DNA of 64,000 nucleotides from Candidatus Leptovillus affinis (GTDB taxonomy: Bacteria; Chloroflexota; Anaerolineae; Promineifilales; Promineifilaceae): the NCBI GenBank assembly GCA_016705235.1, contig JADIYP010000005.1, positions 248,001 to 312,000 of the forward strand, written 5' to 3'. The notes beneath the pieces are model-generated. The model did not search any database. It had not been told where the DNA came from and saw only the letters and a list, made by a program, of their open reading frames with translations. Position numbers and translations under genes: made by a program. The first letter of the stretch is position 1. Each line of letters begins with the position of its first letter. Shown here piece after piece: positions 61,094 to 64,000 of this stretch.

Positions 61094-63817
61094 ATGTATA
61101 AGAACAAAATCTTGGTACTGAACCATTTGTGGACCTGGCGGCAAGCGCTTTTGTTACTCATCATTGGTGGCGCGGCCGGTATTTTTGGACCGTCTGTTCG
61201 GGCTGACGCCCAAAAACGCGCCCTTCTCATCCTCTCTTATCATCCCACTTTCCCCACATTTTTTGACCAGATCGAAGGTGTGCGCTCCGGTTTTGCAGAG
61301 CAAAATATCGCCCTGGACATTGAATTTATGGATGCCAAGCGGTTTAACGACCCGCAAAATCTGGACAATTTTTATCAGTCGCTGACCTATAAGCTCTCTA
61401 AAAACCCGCCGTACGATGTTATTCTGGTGGCCGACGACAACGCGCTGGCGTTTGTCTTGGCGCATGAAGCGGATTTGTTTGCCGGTTTGCCTGTCGTTTT
61501 TTTTGGGGTCAATAATCAGGCATTGGCGCTGCAACAAAATGAAAACGATTTGGTGACCGGCGTTATCGAGGCTGTTTCTATGCGCGAGACTGTCGCGTTA
61601 ATGTCTGATCTCGCGCCTGGGGCCGAGACCATTGTGGTGATCGTTGATGATACTTTAGCCGGACAGGGCGATCTGCAAACGTTAAAAAGCCTTGCCGGAG
61701 AATTTCCTGGCCTTTCCTTTGAGGTGTTGTCGTTAACCGAGATGACTTTTGCCGAATTGGCGGTGGCCTTACAAACGGTCGGCGTTAATACGCCGGTGCT
61801 GCTGCTTTCCGCTTACCACGACAGCGCCGACACGACGTTGTCGTTTGATGAAAGTTTAGCGCTTATCACAACGAATTTAAAAGCGCCGCTTTATCATTTG
61901 TGGTATCACGGCATGGGGAAGGGCATATTGGGCGGGGTGTTGATTTCCCATTTTGTTCAGGGGCAAACGGCCGCTTCCCTGGCGGTGGAAATCTTGAAAG
62001 GGACGCCGCCTTCGGCTTTGCCGGTTATCCAAATTAGTCCGAACACGGCCGTGTTCGATTACAAGCAGATGGTCAGGTTTGGCATACGGCCGTCTGACCT
62101 GCCCCCGGATCATGTCATTATCAATCAGCCTGAAAGTTTTTATGTGAAGTACAAAAATCTGGTTTGGACTCTGGGCAGCGTTTTTCTGGTGTTGACTGGC
62201 CTGGTGGTTGTCCTGTCGCTGGGCATGGCTCGCCAGCGGGCTGTCGAGCTGCAACTACGCGCCAGCAGAGAGCAGTATCGTACCTATGTCGATAGCGCGC
62301 CCTATGGCGTGTTTGTGTTGGATGGTTACGGCCGTTGCCTGGATGCCAACAGCACCGCCGCCGAGCTTACCGGTTACAATCAGACCGATCTGCTAAACAT
62401 TTTGTTTTCTAGCCTGACGACGGTCGATAAACCAGAAAAAACATTGGCTTTTTTGGATCAGGCCAGGCGTTTGGGCTGGGGGGAACAGGAACTGTTGTTC
62501 CGCCGGGCTGATGGCAATACATTCCACATGCTGGTCAAAGCGGTTCCCATTGGCTCTCAGGAATATCTGGCTTTTTGCAGCGACATTACAGAACGGCTCC
62601 GGGCAGAGCAGGCTTTGCAGCAAAGCCACGCCCGGTTGGCCCAAACCCTGGACCAGCTAACCAATACGCAAGAGCAACTGCTGCGTCAGGAACGGTTGGC
62701 GGCCGTGGGGCAGTTGGCAGCCGGCATTGCCCACGATTTTAATAACATCCTGGCTTCAATTATGCTCTACGCGGATATGGCTTCGCGGGATAATCACCTG
62801 GCGAAGGTTTTGCGCGAGCGCATGAAAACAATTGTCCGTCAGGCGGAACGTGGCGCGACGTTGGTGCAGCAAATCCTGGATTTTGCCCGCAAGTCGATTG
62901 TGGATTTACGGCCGTTAGACCTGTCTGGTTTTATTCAGGAAACAGTGATGTTGTTGGAGCGCACGCTGCCCGAAACTATCAGCGTTACCCTGAGCCAGGA
63001 ACCGGGCGATTATGTCATCGAAGCAGACAGCGCGCGGATTCAGCAGGTCATCCTTAACCTGGCCCTGAATGCCCGAAATGCGATGCCTCAGGGCGGCAGC
63101 TTGCGCATCGCCCTGGGCAAAGTCCCGGCGGAGACGCCGATCCGGTGCGTTTGTTGTGATCATTCCCCCGGCGGCTCGTGGCTGAGCGTGGCGGTGTCCG
63201 ATACGGGCATGGGCATTCCCGATGAGGCGCTGGCCCATATTTTTGAACCATTTTTCACCACGCGCGCGCCCTTGGGCAGCGGGTTGGGGCTGGCTCAAGT
63301 TTATGGCATTGTGAAACAGCATGGCGGGCATATTGCGGTGGAAACGGCCGTAGGCCAGGGCACAACCTTCACTTTTTACCTGCGCGCCACAACTGCCGAC
63401 ATCTCTGCCCCCACGACGAATAAAAATGGCATCCCCGAAGGGCATCAGGAAACCATCCTTGTGGTGGAAGATGATGCTGCCGTGCGCACGGCTCTGATAG
63501 AGATTTTGCAAGTACTCAATTACCGCACGTTGTCAGCGGCTAACGGCCGTGAGGCCATCCGCTGCATTGCCCAGGAACCGGGCGAAATCGCCCTCATTCT
63601 TTCCGATCAGGTGATGCCGGAAATGGGCGGCCTGGAATTAGCCCAAGAACTACTGAGCCAACACATTCCCGGCAAGATTTTGTTGGTAACCGGCCATTCT
63701 TTGGGGGAAACGGCCGTTACCCAACTGCCACCCAATATCCTCGGCTGGTTGAAAAAGCCAGTGGCCATAGAAATAATCGCCCAGGAAATTACCGCCATTT
63801 TGGGGAGCGAGAATTAA
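61094..63817 (+). CDS. Hybrid histidine kinase with ABC-type binding-protein sensor
   Basis: A 907-residue membrane kinase. An N-terminal helix (about 14-34) is followed by an external ABC-substrate-binding-like domain (about 38-345, LILSYHPTFPTFFDQIEGV, DVILVADDNALAFVLAHE), a second helix (about 355-378), a PAS domain (390-505), the kinase core with H547 in AGIAHDFNNILASI, an ATPase domain (NLALNARNAMPQGG, GSGLGLAQVYGIVKQHGGH) and a receiver with LILSDQVMPEMGG (about 785-905). The AHDFNN H-box is of the NtrB-like group. The sensor would read an extracellular small molecule. No ribosome site is strong; ATG 61094 is taken. Confidence 0.92.
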   Translation: MYKNKILVLNHLWTWRQALLLLIIGGAAGIFGPSVRADAQKRALLILSYHPTFPTFFDQIEGVRSGFAEQNIALDIEFMDAKRFNDPQNLDNFYQSLTYKLSKNPPYDVILVADDNALAFVLAHEADLFAGLPVVFFGVNNQALALQQNENDLVTGVIEAVSMRETVALMSDLAPGAETIVVIVDDTLAGQGDLQTLKSLAGEFPGLSFEVLSLTEMTFAELAVALQTVGVNTPVLLLSAYHDSADTTLSFDESLALITTNLKAPLYHLWYHGMGKGILGGVLISHFVQGQTAASLAVEILKGTPPSALPVIQISPNTAVFDYKQMVRFGIRPSDLPPDHVIINQPESFYVKYKNLVWTLGSVFLVLTGLVVVLSLGMARQRAVELQLRASREQYRTYVDSAPYGVFVLDGYGRCLDANSTAAELTGYNQTDLLNILFSSLTTVDKPEKTLAFLDQARRLGWGEQELLFRRADGNTFHMLVKAVPIGSQEYLAFCSDITERLRAEQALQQSHARLAQTLDQLTNTQEQLLRQERLAAVGQLAAGIAHDFNNILASIMLYADMASRDNHLAKVLRERMKTIVRQAERGATLVQQILDFARKSIVDLRPLDLSGFIQETVMLLERTLPETISVTLSQEPGDYVIEADSARIQQVILNLALNARNAMPQGGSLRIALGKVPAETPIRCVCCDHSPGGSWLSVAVSDTGMGIPDEALAHIFEPFFTTRAPLGSGLGLAQVYGIVKQHGGHIAVETAVGQGTTFTFYLRATTADISAPTTNKNGIPEGHQETILVVEDDAAVRTALIEILQVLNYRTLSAANGREAIRCIAQEPGEIALILSDQVMPEMGGLELAQELLSQHIPGKILLVTGHSLGETAVTQLPPNILGWLKKPVAIEIIAQEITAILGSEN

Positions 63818-63901
63818 GCGGCGACTGCTATTTATTTCGCATCGTTTGGGGTAGACCAACCGGCGGCCGGCGGGTGATGCCGCACTCACGGGGGCAGGGG
63901 G

Positions 63902-64000
63902 TTATTCGCCGGAAGCCGCCAACTCGGAGCGCACGTGCAGATCGCGCTGTGGATACGGAACCTTGATCCCGTGAGCAGCAAAGGCATCCATCAGCAGATC
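63902..64000 (-). CDS. MscS-type mechanosensitive channel, C-terminal end
   Basis: Thirty-two codons and a TAA stop read in from the right edge. They encode MDAFAAHGIKVPYPQRDLHV, the end of the cytoplasmic beta domain of small mechanosensitive channels (GIxxPYPQRDLH), followed by a short tail ending SGE. The rest of the gene lies beyond 64000. Confidence 0.82.
   Translation of the reverse strand, partial: DLLMDAFAAHGIKVPYPQRDLHVRSELAASGE

Noticed and set aside
60860..61144. Minus-strand peptide with NCHSERSLRSEES, also seen near 48300
   Set aside because: It is translation of the repeat element, not a gene; the same peptide appears wherever the element occurs.

Overview
The window looks like a chromosomal segment of a Chloroflexota bacterium, most likely of the Anaerolineae or a neighbouring class. 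This is inference from gene content: a ba3-type oxidase with a tiny subunit IIa, a membrane-anchored alpha-2-macroglobulin, DUF2142-type glycosyltransferases, large GAF/PAS hybrid kinases and many short intergenic hairpin repeats. No rRNA or tRNA gene was seen, so placement is moderate at best.

Layout. 1-0.9 kb: start of a minus-strand dihydroorotase, preceded by a tiny ORF that ends in an intrinsic terminator. 1.1-8.6 kb (plus): a respiratory block with an Rrf2 regulator, two Sco proteins, ba3-type oxidase subunits IIa, II and I, a lipoprotein cytochrome c, and an unusual cytochrome b-ferredoxin-MvhD fusion. 8.6-9.1 kb: repeats. 9.1-10.4 kb (minus): a 7TM-PAS sensor without a kinase domain. 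10.6-14.8 kb (plus): a MarR regulator with a heterodimeric ABC exporter. 15.1-31.7 kb (minus): one long co-directional locus for an L-fucose/L-galactose-type sugar (LacI regulator, aldose dehydrogenase, lactonase, zinc alcohol dehydrogenase, sugar ABC importer, nucleotidyltransferase-GHMP kinase fusion, GDP-mannose 3,5-epimerase-like protein, fucose isomerase, fucose mutarotase, ribulokinase-like kinase, GH31 glycosidase). 31.9-34.2 kb: two diacylglycerol-kinase-like lipid kinases. 34.5-39.4 kb: an alpha-2-macroglobulin with six predicted membrane helices where the bait region should be. 39.8-42.4 kb: FkbM methyltransferase and phosphoglucomutase. 42.5-44.2 kb (minus): a ferric-reductase-like membrane protein with two small exported proteins. 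44.6-52.8 kb (plus): glycosyltransferase, transaldolase, CNB protein, CinA-like protein, glycolipid glycosyltransferase, YraN, MiaA. 52.8-60.6 kb (minus): a kinase pair, universal stress protein, Na/Pi-transporter-like protein, acyl-CoA dehydrogenase. 61.1-63.8 kb: a third hybrid kinase. The last bases encode the C-terminus of an MscS channel.

Two genome-scale signals stand out. The palindrome ACGGCCGT occurs about 120 times by hand count in 64 kb, where roughly one or two are expected, inside genes in several frames as well as between them. Intergenic spaces carry several repeat types: a 185-209 bp element in three copies, each with a perfect 9-bp target duplication, and hairpins built from iterated short units (GATGCGT, GATTGGA, GTTGGTT, GATTTGC).

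How the genes work together: the respiratory block is a self-contained terminal oxidase with its copper-delivery proteins, electron donor and probable Fe-S regulator. The sugar locus covers release, import, oxidation or isomerisation, phosphorylation and nucleotide activation of one sugar type under a LacI repressor whose two tandem operators lie in front of its own gene.
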